Part shown: piece by piece, positions 63,412 to 64,000 of the stretch | Numbering within the stretch: the stretch's first letter is position 1 | Layout of the letters: each line of letters begins with the position of its first letter | Source of the DNA: Lentisphaerota bacterium | Lineage (GTDB): Bacteria > Verrucomicrobiota > Lentisphaeria > Victivallales > Victivallaceae | NCBI GenBank assembly: GCA_015061745.1 | Contig: SUWB01000009.1 | Coordinates: forward strand, 1 to 64,000 | Length of the DNA stretch: 64,000 nt | Direction: 5' to 3' | Position numbers and translations under genes: made by a program | Notes under the pieces: generated by a model | Databases searched by the model: none | The model's input: the letters and a program-made list of their open reading frames with translations, nothing else | Told to the model about the DNA's origin: nothing

Positions 63412-64000
63412 ATGAAACTGCAATTTCTCAACCGTTTCTGCCGTATCCTGTGGTTCAGTGCCAAACGCTATTCCGCCGACAACCACAGCCAGCGGGCAGT
63501 GGCTCTGACCTATTACACTGTTTTTGCCATTGTTCCGATGGCGGCACTGTTGTTCGGCATTGCCAAAGGCTTTGATCTTGATTTGCGTCTGCGTTCCGAA
63601 CTGAGCCGCCAGTTGAGCCAGCATCAGGAGATTCTTGACTGGGTATGCAAATTTGCCGATACCACTTTGAAACAGGCTCAAGGCGGCGTGGTGGCCGGTG
63701 TCGGTGTGGTGGCATTGATCTGGACCGTTCTCTGGCTTGCCGGTAATATTGAACGTGCCTTTAATGATGTCTGGGGACTTCCCGGGCGTAAAAATATTTT
63801 CCGCAGGTTCAGTGATTATCTTGCGTTGATTCTGCTGACGCCTCTGGGTCTTGTGATCGTAGGTGCTTCCGGTGTTGCTTTGCGGACATTTCTCAATAAA
63901 ACCGCTGAAGCCATCCCTGATTTGAGTTCGACGCTTCCCACGATGCTTTCTTTTGCGGCTGACCTTTCTCCGTTGGTGATCTCCATTGCTGTGTTCACAG
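63412..64000 (+). CDS. YihY/BrkB family membrane protein (3' end outside window)
   Basis: Open frame from ATG 63412 (GAGGAG site) to the window edge, 196 residues seen. It reads MKLQFLNRFCRILWFSAKRY, then HSQRAVALTYYTVFAIVPMAALLFG, matching the start of the YihY/BrkB (formerly RNase BN-like) family. A helix around GVVAGVGVVALIWTVLWLAGNIERAFNDVWGL follows. The function of the family is a membrane role not fully defined. The protein is incomplete here because the window ends, not because the gene is broken. Confidence 0.85.
   Translation, partial: MKLQFLNRFCRILWFSAKRYSADNHSQRAVALTYYTVFAIVPMAALLFGIAKGFDLDLRLRSELSRQLSQHQEILDWVCKFADTTLKQAQGGVVAGVGVVALIWTVLWLAGNIERAFNDVWGLPGRKNIFRRFSDYLALILLTPLGLVIVGASGVALRTFLNKTAEAIPDLSSTLPTMLSFAADLSPLVISIAVFT

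Noticed and set aside
1-64000. tRNA, rRNA or riboswitch genes
   Set aside because: I found no cloverleaf, rRNA-like or known riboswitch signature in the intergenic regions by reading; a covariance-model search would be needed to exclude them.

Overview
The window looks like a chromosomal segment of a Lentisphaerota bacterium of the Victivallales type, probably an anaerobic, gut- or host-associated degrader of complex glycans. This is inferred from the gene content: many LacI, GntR and IclR sugar regulators, large secreted glycosidase-like proteins (two DUF4838, one GH42-like, one triple beta-helix), several pseudopilins with the N-methylation motif and the H-x9-DG motif, and a complete Rnf complex. 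No single-copy phylogenetic marker was compared, so the phylum call is an inference.

Left part (1-33.7 kb): accessory glycan-use region. Four cassettes repeat the same plan of sugar-responsive regulator, H-x9-DG pseudopilin, and large secreted glycosidase-like protein. Cassette I (6659 to 258, minus) is LacI, DUF4838 protein, pseudopilin, Gfo/Idh/MocA oxidoreductase, GNAT. Cassette II (6999 to 14443, plus) is GntR/LacI-sensor, pseudopilin, 1744-aa GH42-like protein. Cassette III (22610 to 14537, minus) is GntR, pseudopilin, beta-helix protein, signal-less DUF4838/CBM9-like protein. Cassette IV (33710 to 28780, minus) is LacI, pseudopilin, 955-aa glycosidase-like protein. Good -35/-10 promoters lie before all four regulators, and operator-like palindromes overlap the promoters of cassettes I, II and IV. 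An IclR-led operon with a QueG-like iron-sulfur protein, a TIM-barrel protein and an esterase, plus a divergent U32-like gene, lies between cassettes III and IV (22.7-28.7 kb).

The most unusual feature is that all four pseudopilin genes contain extra, in-frame, palindrome-rich DNA modules inserted exactly at the codons for the prepilin motif FTLIELLV. There are two module families, of 234 bp (78 codons, four copies) and 177 bp (59 codons, two copies). Each carries one copy of the FTLIELLV codons, so the motif is repeated two or three times per protein, and the two families occur in opposite order in two genes. This resembles the in-frame Rickettsia palindromic elements, but with a target inside a prepilin signal.

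Right part (34-64 kb): mainly housekeeping. serA, a hypothetical gene and purL; a sigma-70 family factor, a dus-type tRNA dihydrouridine synthase, an O-antigen-ligase-like protein and a GT39-like membrane protein in a tightly overlapping operon; a DUF4139-like secreted protein; an oxidoreductase/sugar isomerase pair; a small membrane protein; cysS. On the minus strand, rnfABCDGE leads into a gpsA-like gene, a GT2 glycosyltransferase and a DUF58-BatA-VWA cluster without a MoxR gene. A YihY/BrkB family gene runs off the right end. I recognised no rRNA, tRNA, CRISPR array or transposase.
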